A stretch of DNA of 64,000 bases, from NCBI GenBank assembly GCA_025201345.1, contig JAIXMG010000001.1, positions 620,001 through 684,000 on the forward strand, in the 5' to 3' direction. The notes under the pieces were generated by a model, which was not told the origin of the DNA, made no database searches, and worked only from the letters and a program-made list of their open reading frames with translations. This DNA is from Thamnidium elegans (lineage: Eukaryota; Mucoromycota; Mucoromycetes; Mucorales; Mucoraceae). The position numbers and the translations under genes are program-made. Position 1 is the stretch's first letter. Every line of letters begins with the position of its first letter. This document shows positions 34,685 to 45,810 of this stretch, piece by piece.

Positions 34685-35129
34685 ATGGCGCCTAACCCAA
34701 CGTCTGACTGGACAGAACTTCACGTAAGTATACAGCAATGTTTTCATTATAATTCAAACTAAAAAAAAAGGTGTTTTGTTATTTAGGATCGTTTTTACAG
34801 GTAAAAAAAAAAAAACTAAGAAAATAAAATATAAAAAGTTTCAAATTCATCTAATATATACAAACTACTAGAAAGCAAGAGATTTATTCCCTGTCATGGA
34901 ACCAAACAGACTTGTCTAAATTTATGATCTCGGGTGCACAATATGGTGGTCCCATTGGTAAATGAAAAAAAAACCCCCACCATTCTTATTATCACTAACT
35001 TTTGTTATCCTGTAAGCCATGATTAGAGATGACAAGAAAGTTTTATTGCTTCAGAAACAACAGCCTATTAAACCAACTATTTACATGTATACCAGTGCAG
35101 GAAAACTCATTGAACAAATTCAGGTACGA

Positions 35130-35161
<32 letters not shown>

Positions 35162-37932
35162 AATAAATAGATAGAAAAAGTGATTGATTGAATATGATGT
35201 GTAGTGGGATAAAGGACGTATTGTAGCTTTAGGATGGACAGATCAAGAGCAACTGGTTGTTGTTACAGACGATGGGTCTGTTAGACTATATACTTTACAC
35301 GGAAACTATACACAATTCTCTTTAGGAAAGGTAAAGATTTTTTTGCATATTATTTTTGCTTTTTTAACATGAAAATGATAGGACGCAAAAAATGACGGTG
35401 TTATCGATTGTCAAATTTGGGGAGGAGGATTAATAGCAATGACCAGTAAATGCCAACTTATATCAGTTACCAATTTTGAAGAGCCTCAGCCGAAGCCGAT
35501 GGCCGAAATCAACTTGGAAGAACCTCCTCACAGCTGGACGGTAGTGCCACCTCAGTTTACGCTCAGTAGACATGTCGAAGTCTTGATTGCTACAGGGTCG
35601 ACGATTCTTGTGGTCGATAGTAAAGAAGCAACAGATCAGCACCTGACGCAAGGGCCTTTTACTAAAATGGTGGTTTCGCCTAACGGTAAATTCTTGGCGC
35701 TGTTTACTCTGGACGGTAAATTGTGGGTGGTGTCTACTGATTTTCAAAAGAATTTATCAGAGTATGCAACGAAATCCAAGATTCCACCTCAGCAGCTTGT
35801 TTGGTGCGGCACGGATTCGGTCGTGCTTTACTGGGATAAAATTGTACTGATGGTAGGCCCGTTCGGGGACTGGATCAAGTACACGTACGAAGATCCCATT
35901 TATCTCGCGTCTGAAATTGACGGGGTGCGTATTATCAGTAATGATAAATGCGAGTTGCTTCAAAAGGTGCCAGCTTCCACCGAGAAGATCTTTAAGATCG
36001 GGTCGACGGAGCCTGCGGCCATGCTGTTCGACGCGCTCGATCATTATGAACGCAAGAGCCCTAAAGCCGATGAAAATATTCGCAGCATCAAGGCCGAATT
36101 GGTAGAGGCCGTCGACAGCTGTATTGAAGCGGCCGGGTTTGAATTTCAGCACCAGTATCAGCGCTCGCTTTTAAAGGCGGCTTCGTTTGGTAAATGCTTT
36201 TTGGAGAATTATAATGCTAATAATTTTGTCGATATGTCGCAAACCATCCGAGTTTTAAACGCTGTAAGGTTTTATGATGTTGGTATTCCGTTGACCTATG
36301 CACAGTAAGAGGGGGGCAAAAAAGAAAATAATAGGTGTGATTTTCTAATGTTTTTTTTTTAGATATAAACGTCAGAGTCCAGATGTATTGATCGATCGTT
36401 TGATCAACCGTAACAGCCATTTACTTGCTATTCGAATTGCAGAGTACCTTAAACTTCGTACAGACAAAATTCTTATTCACTGGGCATGCGAAAAGATCAA
36501 GTCGTCTACGGAAGATGAAGAAAGCATTTGCAGAACAATTGTAGACAAGTTGGCAAAGAAACCGGGACTGTCGTATGCGGAAATTGCAAAGACTGCTCAT
36601 GATGCTGGGCAGACGCGATTAGCTACCAAGTTACTGGATTATGAACCCAGAGCTGCTGATCAAGTGCCTTTGCTTATTTCGATGCAGGAAGATGAAACCG
36701 CTTTAATTAAAGCTATTGAGAGTGGTGACACTGACCTGGGTATGTTGTTTTATTGTTTTTTTTTATTTCTAAAAAAATACATTTATTTATTTTATATGTC
36801 GTAGTGTACCTGGTTATTTTTCATTTGAAACGTAAATTGCCTTTGGGAGAATTCTTTAGGATGATTAATAATAAACCCATGGCTTGTAATCTTTTGGAGG
36901 TGTATTGTAAAGAACAAGATACAGAGCTCTTGAAAGATTTCTATTATCAAGATGATAGAAGAATTGATAGTGCTAATATTGTATTATCAGAAGGTTTTAG
37001 TGAATTGGTAAAGATTATGTCATTTTTTTTCTTTTTCTTTTTTTTGTGACTCAAATTTTTTTTTTCTTTTTTTCAAAATAGGATATTGCAGAACGTATTA
37101 AGAAACTCAAGATAGCAGGAAAAACGTACAGTGAACATCGTGAACGAGCATTTGAAGCCAAGGTATTAAATTAAATATAAAAGAAAACGGTTACTTAGAT
37201 TTATTTTATTAGGCAGTGGATGAAGCTATTAAATTACTTCAGTTCCAACTCACACTTGAAAAAGATACCCAACAATCGTTTACTGGACTTTCTACTAGTG
37301 AAACCATTTACAAGTGTACAACTCTTGGGCAACATAATAAAGCTACCAAAGTTAAAACTGATTTCAAGATTCCTGATAAAAGGTTAAGAGATATATAAAT
37401 GTATGTATATATATATATCTATTAAAACTTTTATGTAATAGATTTTGGTGGGTCAAATTGCGTGCTCTTGTTGAAGTAAGAGATTGGGAAACTTTGGAAA
37501 AGTTGGCAAAAAGTAAAAAATCACCTATTGGTTACGAAGTAAGTGCAACACACAAAAAAAAAAAAAAAAAAAAAAAAAATAGTAGTACAGTACAAGCTAA
37601 TTAAGGGGTTTTTTTTTCTGTGTGTAGCCGTTTGTTGAAGAATGTATTAAAGCAAAACAATACCAGGAGGCATCTAAATATATTCTTAAATGTGACCCAC
37701 CTGTTCGACCTATGCTTTTTGTAAAGATTGGTGCGTTTAAAGAAGCTGGTGAACAAGCTTACTTGAATAAGGATGTGGAAGGTTTAAGGTAAAAGTGTAT
37801 ATATGGTATCACAATACTTTTTTTTTTTATTGATTTCATTGTTTTTACTGTAGACAAGTACGGGCCAAATGTACAAATCATATTGTTGCACAAGAACTAG
37901 ATTCTCTTCTGGCTCAACTTAATGCGAAGTAA
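34685..37932 (+). CDS. VPS16: Vacuolar protein sorting protein Vps16 (HOPS/CORVET core)
   Basis: Thirteen exons give 820 aa: 34685-34723, 34787-34800, 34872-34957, 35017-35123, 35205-35330, 35382-36304, 36363-36739, 36805-37007, 37082-37162, 37213-37382, 37442-37538, 37628-37788, 37854-37932. The N-terminal half is the Vps16 beta-propeller ([52 protein letters not shown]); the C-terminal half is the helical Vps16_C domain ([55 protein letters not shown], then [20 protein letters not shown]). It tethers membranes for fusion at endosome and vacuole. Exon 2 is only 14 nt long. Exon 6 (35382-36304) is distinctly more GC-rich than the other exons. Confidence 0.96.
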
Positions 37933-38006
37933 AATAAAACTTGAAACTCATATTTAAAGCAGAAACTGAGTCTAAATCAAAACTTTATTATAATGTCGTA
38001 ATTTTT

Positions 38007-38041
<35 letters not shown>
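38007..38041. repeat. (TTTC)n microsatellite
   Basis: Eight to nine TTTC units in the 137-bp gap between VPS16 and the next gene, where other genes have a plain pyrimidine leader. Confidence 0.9.
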
Positions 38042-38042
<1 letters not shown>

Positions 38043-38069
38043 TTTTTTCAAATACTCTCTTTTTTAAAA

Positions 38070-39922
38070 ATGAATAATCAACTAGAATTTGATACTAAAT
38101 CAGTTATGATTGGTGTATGTATTATTATTGGGTCAGTTAGTACTTACTTTCTCTTCCGTAAAGGAAGTAATATTACTAGATTTTTTAAAGTCGTATGGTC
38201 CATACTCCGTCACTGGAGTCAGCTCATAAAGGTCTGGTGATAAAATCATCTCTTTTTCTTTTTTTCTTTTTTTGTTGTTGTTACTAAACTCTTGTTTAAT
38301 ATTAGAATTTACTTTCTTTATCTTTAACAACATCCGAACAATCAATATTTGAAGAAGAATTTAAATACTTGATCGTGACTTCTTCTTTATTTAACGAAAC
38401 ACCTCAACAATCACCATTTGACACAACAAGGAGAAAGCTGGATTTACATACCAATAAATCACTTACAATTCAAGTGCTCTGTGTCAGCACATTAAATGTG
38501 ATTATCAGCGTTGTTATTTTCACCAAATTTAATTCTGTCTCACCATTGTTATTTACTTGTTTAATACCAGCTTATTTAACTACGTGTTACTTTCTTTACA
38601 GGCACCATGTAAAAGAGCATTTTAATCTATATACTCTTTTTTCTTTACTAACTGCTTTTCTTTTCTTTTCTTTTTTTAAAAAAAAAGAGACATGTACAGG
38701 TACGCAGAATACATGCATCAGCACTAAATTCTATGCATAAAATGATTTCCTTGTCCCAGGAAAGTGATGGTATCCTGATCCGGTTATTAAACCAGTTTCA
38801 TTCCACATCTGATAAATTACAACAACAAACATTAGGTGCTTGTTTATCTGCTCATTTTGAAACTTATATCGAACTTGTGCTTCAGTTACAACCTTTGATC
38901 GATAGTGGTAACTTGACTACTTTACGTGATATGTATAATGTAAATCAAGAGATTCCTTCGTTGCTACTGGAATTTGATTCTCATCAATATAGTATGGATG
39001 ATATCGATTTGATCTATTCAGTAATTAGTTGGAAACGTCGTGAGTACTTGCTGTACCTGTTAGCGTTGGATGTCATGTCAAATAACCGATCTAATAATCA
39101 CTACGGAAAGAATTGGAGACAGGCTATTCAAGTCAATACAATGTTGGTGCAAGAATATAATCAATTTAATAAGAAATTACTTGGCATCAGTACAGCAAGT
39201 GAGTAACACATTTTTTTTAAAGGGATTTATTTGTTTTCTAAACTCCTCTTTCTTTTTCTTTTTTTTTGCACTGTTAAAAGCTGAAAAGGTAGAAATTGTT
39301 TGCTCACCAACTACAATTACACCTTTACAAAAAGATAGTTCACCAAGTGCTTTATCAGATGCTCGTTCGCTTACTTTAATGCATCGCGTGTCTGCTCTTG
39401 AAAAGCATGTTGAAGATATTCAAGCTAAACTTTTTTTATGTAAGCAAGATACCAAGTCACTCTCATCCGGCCGAGGTATATTGTATTTAAATTAAATATT
39501 TTTAAAATTATATATATATATTAATACTCTATTTATCTCTAGTATCGGTACTCGGCTTAGAAAGAATGAGTAAACGATTTAATCATATTGACCAACACAT
39601 TATTCATTTATTAAGACAATGGGAAGAAAGTAAAACGACGTTAAATACACTATTAGAAGATGAACAATCAAAATTAACAGCGATTACATTATTACCTTCA
39701 CCTCCTTCTTCACCTCGTGGTAACTCATTTCATGAAGAATCAATTCATTCTATTAATGAAGTGAGTCGAAGTCGAAGTTTTAGTGGTGGATTTAATCATA
39801 CCAGTTTGCCTTCGTTCACTAAAAATAGATTAAAACGTATCCAGTCTTTGAAAACCAATAATAGCAGTAGAATTCTAGTTAAAAAACAAGATACCTTGGC
39901 GCCTATTAAAACTACCGATTAA
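38070..39922 (+). CDS. Two-TM membrane protein, vezatin/Inp2-like (tentative)
   Basis: Five exons (38070-38231, 38306-38608, 38700-39198, 39281-39475, 39543-39922) give 512 aa. A first weak hydrophobic segment (VMIGVCIIIGSVSTYFLF) is followed by EEEFKYLIVTSSLF and then a hairpin of two TM segments (IQVLCVSTLNVIISVVIF and LLFTCLIPAYLTTCYFLY). The large C-terminal part is helical (LIRLLNQFHSTSDKLQQQ, VSALEKHVEDIQAKLF) and ends in a Ser/Pro-rich tail. This layout, with an EE-F-Y-L-I-V-T-S block before a TM hairpin, resembles the fungal vezatin/Inp2 family, which recruits myosin V to peroxisomes. Exon 1 uses a weak donor (gtctgg), so that junction is the least certain. Function inferred from layout only. 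Confidence 0.62.
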
Positions 39923-40178
39923 CTACATATATCACTTATAAATAAAGCATTTTAAATTAAATTATGCACGTGATGATGATACCACTATAAAAAAAAAAAC
40001 CGAATTTTTTTTTTTTACGAGGTATAACTTGTGGTTTAAAAGTAAATGCTAGTGTTTACAAATAAATAAAAAGTTCCGATCAAAGGAAGGCTAAACACAA
40101 TAAGGAGTGAAGCTAGACAATTTTACTATACTTTTAACTCTCTCTTTCTTTTTCTTTATATACCCTCCTTGCTTATAG

Positions 40179-40926
40179 ATGAAACATATTCGAATATCTC
40201 GAGCAAAATTTGAAAATATTGCGTACTTAACACTTAATGTAATAAACATTTCAACTTATTTAATGGTATTTGCAGCATCTATTGTAAAGGCAAACCAAGG
40301 GACATTGGCTGACATCATCCAAGCCATTTATTGCACGTAAAAAAAAAAAAAAAAAAAAAATCATTTGGAAACCCTTTTTGCTAGTATTAAACATGTGTTT
40401 TTTCTTCTTCATTGTAGAATGATTAGCTTCTTACTTGTCCTGCATGAATTTACGTCACCTGCATGGTCCCAAATGTATTTTGGTTTTCTAAGTATACATC
40501 GGGGTAAAAGTTTATTAATGTTATTGTAAGTGTAAATACATATATATATGTATTAAACTATCATATGTATATAGTAAACCCTCCTCCCCCCCCCCTCTTT
40601 TTTTTACGTAACTTAGTTTAGGTTGTCTTGTGATGTGTGAAATTGCATTTAATATCATCGTGGCTATAATTACATTTACAATTGGATTTGGTTATTTTAT
40701 ACTTTCTTTAATACCTGTATTACCTCCACCAAACGCTTTTTTAGTTCATTGGAGAAATCACAAAGATTTTTGGGCAGAAGGATTAGATTTAGCTGTGCCT
40801 GCTGTTGCTACTCCCATGATGATACCTCATCCGTCTGCCTGGCATCCTAATACTGGTTCGCTTCAACCAATGCATTCTAAATTTCAGAATTCAGTACTAG
40901 ATAATAATAAAGTTGTAATTTATTGA
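40179..40926 (+). CDS. TVP15: Golgi membrane protein Tvp15 / COPI-associated protein
   Basis: Three exons (40179-40336, 40418-40525, 40617-40926) give 191 aa. Four hydrophobic segments: YLTLNVINISTYLMVFAAS, then IQAIYCTMISFLLVLHEF, LLMLFLGCLVMCEIAFNII and TIGFGYFILSLIPVLPPP. The WSQMYFGFLSIHRGKSLLML loop between TM2 and TM3 is the conserved COPI_assoc signature of a G-R-G/K motif before TM3. The protein has a longer cytosolic tail than yeast Tvp15 (about 143 aa). Members sit in late Golgi membranes with Tlg2. The intron before exon 3 contains a C11 run. Confidence 0.82.
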
Positions 40927-41448
40927 TCTCCTTTTACCTTTTGCTTATCTAGAGTATGTGGCGTACACAAAAAGAGCTTTCTGATGTGGCACATTTCTTA
41001 TCCGTAAAAAGAAAAAAAAAAACTACCTAATCATTTTATTCGGTTGCAGTAGTTGACTTTTAGCCTAATACTATATGGATTAAACAGCGTTGTATTTATA
41101 TCAACTGATTTAGTGTTACCATAGCGACAAGACAACAGCCGTTTTTTTTTTTTTTTTCCTAATTTGAATGTCAAAAAATGTAATGAATCATTTATAATGA
41201 TATCATTTAAAAAGGGTTCATTTCATTTTATTTTTTATGCGCTAATATTACGTGCGCAGAAAAAAAAAAAAAAAAACGTTTTCTTTTTTTTTTACTATGT
41301 TTTTTGTTGTTGTTGCGTGAGCCCCATTATGCGTTTTATCAGTGCGCTTTTAAATTGTTTTTTTTTTATATTTTGTTGCTCAGCTGAGATATATTTTTTT
41401 TTCTTTCTTTTTTCCTTTTTTTTTCTTTTTTCTTTTACAACTTTAATT
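40927..41448. other. Intergenic, poly-pyrimidine leader
   Basis: Between TVP15 and the arrestin gene. Long mixed T/C tracts from 41280 to 41440 precede the arrestin ATG. No gene recognised. Confidence 0.5.
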
Positions 41449-42875
41449 ATGAAGGCTCGTTCAAAAACAAATAAAGTATTAGATATTGTTCTCTCAGAAG
41501 AAAAGTTCTACTTTCCAGGAGAAACCATTCGAGGTAAAAAAAAAAAAAAAAAAAAAGAAAAAAAAGAAAGAAAAAATAACATTCATACATTTGTACATTT
41601 TTTTTAACATGAATATACTTAAAAAAAGGGTCCATCATGGTAAAACCAAAGAGTTCAATCAAGGTGAATCCAATTATAATAAAATTTTCTGGAGCGATAT
41701 ACATATCAGCCAAAGATAAAGAAGTAATTCCTTTATTTCAAACATGTAAAACAATACCTATCAATGAAGGAAAATCCAAAGTATTAGAAGCAAAGCTATA
41801 TTCATTTCCTTTCGAATTTTTGGTACCTAATAATTTTCCAAGTGCAATGGATGTAAAGTAACAAAAAAAAAAAAAAAAAAAAAAGGAATTTAAATTAACC
41901 TTGTGTATATATAAAATAGTTTGGTAAAAATAAGACGACAAGGATTAATTACAAGTTAACAGTGATATTGGATAGACCAATGATGCCAGAAAGTCTATGT
42001 CCAAAGCTTGAGTATCAAGTTTCGGTAATGGAATATGTCGATGTAACAAAAGATAATTTTGTAAAACCGTTGGAGAAGCAAAAGGAAGTAATGACTTTAA
42101 ATAATGGAAAATGTCACGCAAAACTATCTGTTCCTAGAACTGGTTTCACAAGAGGTGATTATTATGTAATATTCCTCCTAAAAAAAAAGGGCTAAACAAA
42201 CTTTAAAATTTTAGGTGAGACAGTACCAGTAAATATAGTGGTAAATACATTTGAAAGCTTTGTAAAAAAAGAATCTCTTGTCATTGATCTTGTACGCAAA
42301 GTGAAGATACAGACATCCAAGTAAGATATTTTAAACAAACTATAAAAATCCCTCAATTATTTATTCACACTTATCTCTCTTGCAGAAACACGTTGGATGA
42401 AGAACATGTATTAAAGTCAAGTCGTTTTGATTTGAATATTATTGGACCGTACAACTTTTCTCAGTCGATCACCAGCCAAATATTAATACCATCGACACCT
42501 CCTACTATTCGATATAAAGACAGAGTGTTGCGTGTCCATTACAAAATACGAGCTCAATTATTTACGGAGTCAAAAAAGACGCCCAACATTGTATTAGAAC
42601 TACCTGTTGTCATTGGTACCTGGCCTAGAGCAGATGTGCCTATTGACGATGACGACGATGAAGATATTATACAGAATATGGGCGAGTTAATGATTAGTGA
42701 TGCTATTGACGATGATGTTTGGATGCGACAACAAGAAGAATTAGAGTTCACTAGACATTCTCACAGTTCGTTTACTTTAAACAACACGCCTTCACCTACA
42801 TCTACTATATCTATTAAATACTCTCAAAGTTACTATAACAGCAACAACAGCAACAACAACAACAACAACAACAAC

Positions 42876-42926
<51 letters not shown>

Positions 42927-43718
42927 TCGGCTGCTGTTGTGAAACGTTCTGGATCAAATAATTCACTGGGATCCGTTTCTTCGTGGAGATCTCAATCGAC
43001 TTCCGATCCACGACTATCAGCAGCAACCAGCCCTACTTCCATCACCGGTAGCGTTCTTTCTAATAATACTATACCCGACTATCAACGAAATACCCTAGGA
43101 TTTAAAATGTCAAATGGATACTTGAATCGGTCTTCTTCTACGCCTGATTTGTTATCAAATCCTCCTCCTACACCGTCTCCTACGGTTCAACAAAACACAA
43201 ATAATACAAGAGCAAGAGTGATTGATCCAACCATTCGATCTTCGTATTATGAGCCGCAGATTAATAATAGTAGCGGGTTGTCTCACAGATCGACAAAATC
43301 GCTGCATTCTATTCATCATCCGCCGCAACAACAGCATCGAAGAATAGGATCAGATGAATTTAATGTGTCTCCCACTTCTTCCTCGTCTTTTTCGGTCTCA
43401 CCTATTCCACAACATAATGAACCAGATGTACCTAGTCATACACTTATGTTTTTATCGTCTAGTACTACACAACAAAGGAGGGTTTCGCCTCCTCGAATTA
43501 TTACACAGCAAAGGAAATATATTGATTCACTGGATGGAGCTTTTGATTCTGGGTTGTATCGCGACGCTGATGACGATGATGATGACGATGATGATGATGA
43601 AGACTCTGATGATGACGACTCTGACGATGATTTATTTGCTATTATTGAAAAAAAGAAGAGAAGAGAAGAAAAGGAACAAAAGAGAAGACAAAGGATGATG
43701 TATACATTAACTGAATAA
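41449..43718 (+). CDS. Alpha-arrestin-like protein (ARRDC/ART family)
   Basis: Five exons (41449-41533, 41629-41857, 41943-42154, 42215-42320, 42386-43718) give 654 aa. Arrestin N domain: VLDIVLSEEKFYFPGETIRG, SIKVNPIIIKFSGAIYI, then SFPFEFLVPNNFPSAMDVK and YKLTVILDRPM. Arrestin C domain: CHAKLSVPRTGFTRGETVPV, KNTLDEEHVLKSSRFDLNI and YKDRVLRVHYKIRAQLF, ELPVVIGTWP. The C-terminal 300 residues are low complexity: an Asn run, many Ser/Pro clusters and an Asp run. No clear PPxY motif for a Rsp5-type ligase is seen, unusual for ART adaptors. The exon 3 acceptor (gacgacaag at 41942) lacks a pyrimidine tract but is the only one I found that keeps the frame. Confidence 0.85.
42838..42926. repeat. AAC/AAT trinucleotide run coding for poly-Asn
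   Basis: About 29 near-consecutive Asn codons, an AAC block followed by an AAT block, inside the arrestin gene. The switch between codons suggests two separate expansions. Confidence 0.95.
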
Positions 43719-43737
43719 ATTTTTTATTTTTTTTATT

Positions 43738-45633
43738 TTATTCTTCATTATCACCAGGAAGTACAAAACCAAATTGGTTTAATAAGTTACCAACAGGACC
43801 TGGTAAACCTTGTTGACTCTTAAAACTTTCTAATACGTTCTTTACAAGATTTAATTGGACATCGACAGGTGCATTTTCATCTTCTTCCTCTTCATTTGTT
43901 GTTAGTTTGGCAAATGAGCCACTGATTTTATCATGGCTGGATATTTCTTGATCCATTTCTTGCATAACATCAGTCATATTTTCTTCTTTTTTAAATGAGG
44001 ATTCTCCTTTAAGTATACTCATAAATTTATCCATATCAAACTTAATTGGACCTTGGTATTCATCATCGTCACTATACTCCTCTTCTTCTTCTTCACTATC
44101 ATCTGATACCATCTCTCTAGGAAACTCTACACCATCAACACCACTCTTCTTATTTTCTACAAAGTTTTCAAGGTTTGACATCATGGCTTCTAAATCCATG
44201 CCATCCTCTAACCCATCGTCCTCGAAATCTTGTTTTAAATCGTCCATCATGCTGTCCTTTATATTTCCCATACGCTTCATTAACAGTTCTTCCAACTGTT
44301 TAGGGTCCACGTTCATCCAATCATCTGACTCCTCATGGTCTGTATTTTGGTCCAGCAGCAGCTGTAATTTTTCCTCCGAGTATTGCGATAAAAGATCGTC
44401 GATTCGTTTCCGTACGAGACTGGTACCGTTTGACAATACCGAGTCGCTTCCTTTAAAGGTGTCGTCGTCGTCTACATCTATATCGTCTAAGGAAACCAGG
44501 TGTTTATGCGACTCTTGCTTTTTGTATTGCAAGTATTGCTCTTTGGACTGCAGCAGCAACAGGTTATAGAGTTGTGAGCCTGGTCGTTCGGAGCGAAAGT
44601 AGCCTAGTTTTGTTAAATGCGCGATGTATGCCAAGTACTTTTTATCATGCTCGAAGTCATAACTGTCGTCAGCGGAGTCGTGTTCGGATAGGTGGTACAG
44701 CATCTCTAGCCCACACGCGACTTTCATGCCCAGCTCGGCATACTTGTACTGCTTCCTTTGGTTCATGGCAGGCAAGCGAAACGGCTTGGGCGGATAGAAC
44801 TTCTGGCTGACAGTTTGTGCGTACGTTGTCTTTGTGAAGCGGACGACGGTCTCGACGGTGGTGATAGGAGAGAAGGTGCGCATAGCAGCACAGGCCTTCA
44901 TGGAAACAGGGTCACGTAAATAAAAGGCTTCGACGGCTAGGGTAATTAACTGAGGCTCAGAGAGCAAGACAAAGGCAGCTTTGGAGGGAAGCAAACATTT
45001 GGCTCTGTGGATTTCTTGGTGGGCTGGAGACTCGAGCATACGGTGGTGAATGGCACGCTGGATAGGGTCAGAGGCAGCAGGGCAGCCTTGACGGACATGT
45101 GCAATGGCTTTTTGGCGCTGTAGGCGACCCGAGGTAGGTACGTGCAAGATATCGGCAGGCGATTGCGGCAGCGGGATGATGTGCACTTGGCCGCGGTACA
45201 GGTACACGCGGTTCTCGCTGTTGGACGGGTCCAGCCACAGTGGCAACTCATGCGCTGCTTCGATCAAAAGTACATCGCCGTCATTGTCGCAAATAGACAC
45301 CACGGCCTCGCTGAGACGTAATGAAATGGTCTGCAGCAGGTATACCATAAACCATTCATCATTGATGCAATCGCCAAATCGACTGATGCCGAATAGAAAG
45401 GGGTAGGAAGGGTCTTGTCCGTGGTCGTACGCGATGCTGAGATGGAATCGATCTTTGTGCCAAATGTAGTCTTTGATTAAAGGCTGGATCAACGAATTGA
45501 TCATGGCAAGTGTGTCTTGCAGATAGGAAAGTGTGGCAGCTTCAGTGTCTTGTGGTGGAAGATAGATTGCGTATTGAACGTAGTCAATGTCTTTTGCTGA
45601 AGATCCTTTGAATACATCTTGTAAAGTGTCCAT
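43738..45633 (-). CDS. Ecdysoneless (ECD/SGT1) family protein
   Basis: Single-exon gene of 631 aa. The N-terminal ECD block is clear: YVQYAIYLPP, IWHKDRFHLSIAYDHGQDPS, FGDCINDEWFMVYLLQTISL, then DNDGDVLLIEAAHELPLWLD and ENRVYLYRGQVHIIPLPQSP. The middle has HHRMLESPAHQEIHRAKCLL and TFSPITTVETVVRFTKTTYA. The C-terminal third is acidic. Animal ECD takes part in splicing (U5 snRNP/PRP8 stability) and transcription through interaction with R2TP; fission yeast Sgt1 homologues are transcription-linked. The coding region is GC-richer in its 5' half. Divergent from SED5 with 177 bp between starts. Confidence 0.92.
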   Translation of the reverse strand: MDTLQDVFKGSSAKDIDYVQYAIYLPPQDTEAATLSYLQDTLAMINSLIQPLIKDYIWHKDRFHLSIAYDHGQDPSYPFLFGISRFGDCINDEWFMVYLLQTISLRLSEAVVSICDNDGDVLLIEAAHELPLWLDPSNSENRVYLYRGQVHIIPLPQSPADILHVPTSGRLQRQKAIAHVRQGCPAASDPIQRAIHHRMLESPAHQEIHRAKCLLPSKAAFVLLSEPQLITLAVEAFYLRDPVSMKACAAMRTFSPITTVETVVRFTKTTYAQTVSQKFYPPKPFRLPAMNQRKQYKYAELGMKVACGLEMLYHLSEHDSADDSYDFEHDKKYLAYIAHLTKLGYFRSERPGSQLYNLLLLQSKEQYLQYKKQESHKHLVSLDDIDVDDDDTFKGSDSVLSNGTSLVRKRIDDLLSQYSEEKLQLLLDQNTDHEESDDWMNVDPKQLEELLMKRMGNIKDSMMDDLKQDFEDDGLEDGMDLEAMMSNLENFVENKKSGVDGVEFPREMVSDDSEEEEEEYSDDDEYQGPIKFDMDKFMSILKGESSFKKEENMTDVMQEMDQEISSHDKISGSFAKLTTNEEEEDENAPVDVQLNLVKNVLESFKSQQGLPGPVGNLLNQFGFVLPGDNEE

Positions 45634-45723
45634 TGTTTAAAAAAAAAAAAGGGGAGGAGGAACATAAAATTTTGTGTGTGTGTGTGTGTTCTGGATATGC
45701 AATTTTGATTGGACCTTGAGTAC

Positions 45724-45754
<31 letters not shown>

Positions 45755-45810
45755 AAGTTAGTTTTTTTTTTCTTCCCTTTTTTTTTTTCATCTTGTTGGT
45801 CATTTTCAAG
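45634..45810. promoter_or_regulatory. Divergent ECD/SED5 promoter region
   Basis: 177 bp shared by two divergent genes. Contains a (GT)n run at 45673-45690 and a T24 tract at 45724-45747, followed by pyrimidine runs before the SED5 ATG. Confidence 0.5.

Noticed and set aside
43354..43698. Alternative-frame protein rich in Met and Leu within the arrestin gene
   Set aside because: It is produced by the Asp-codon repeat and Ser-rich region read out of frame.
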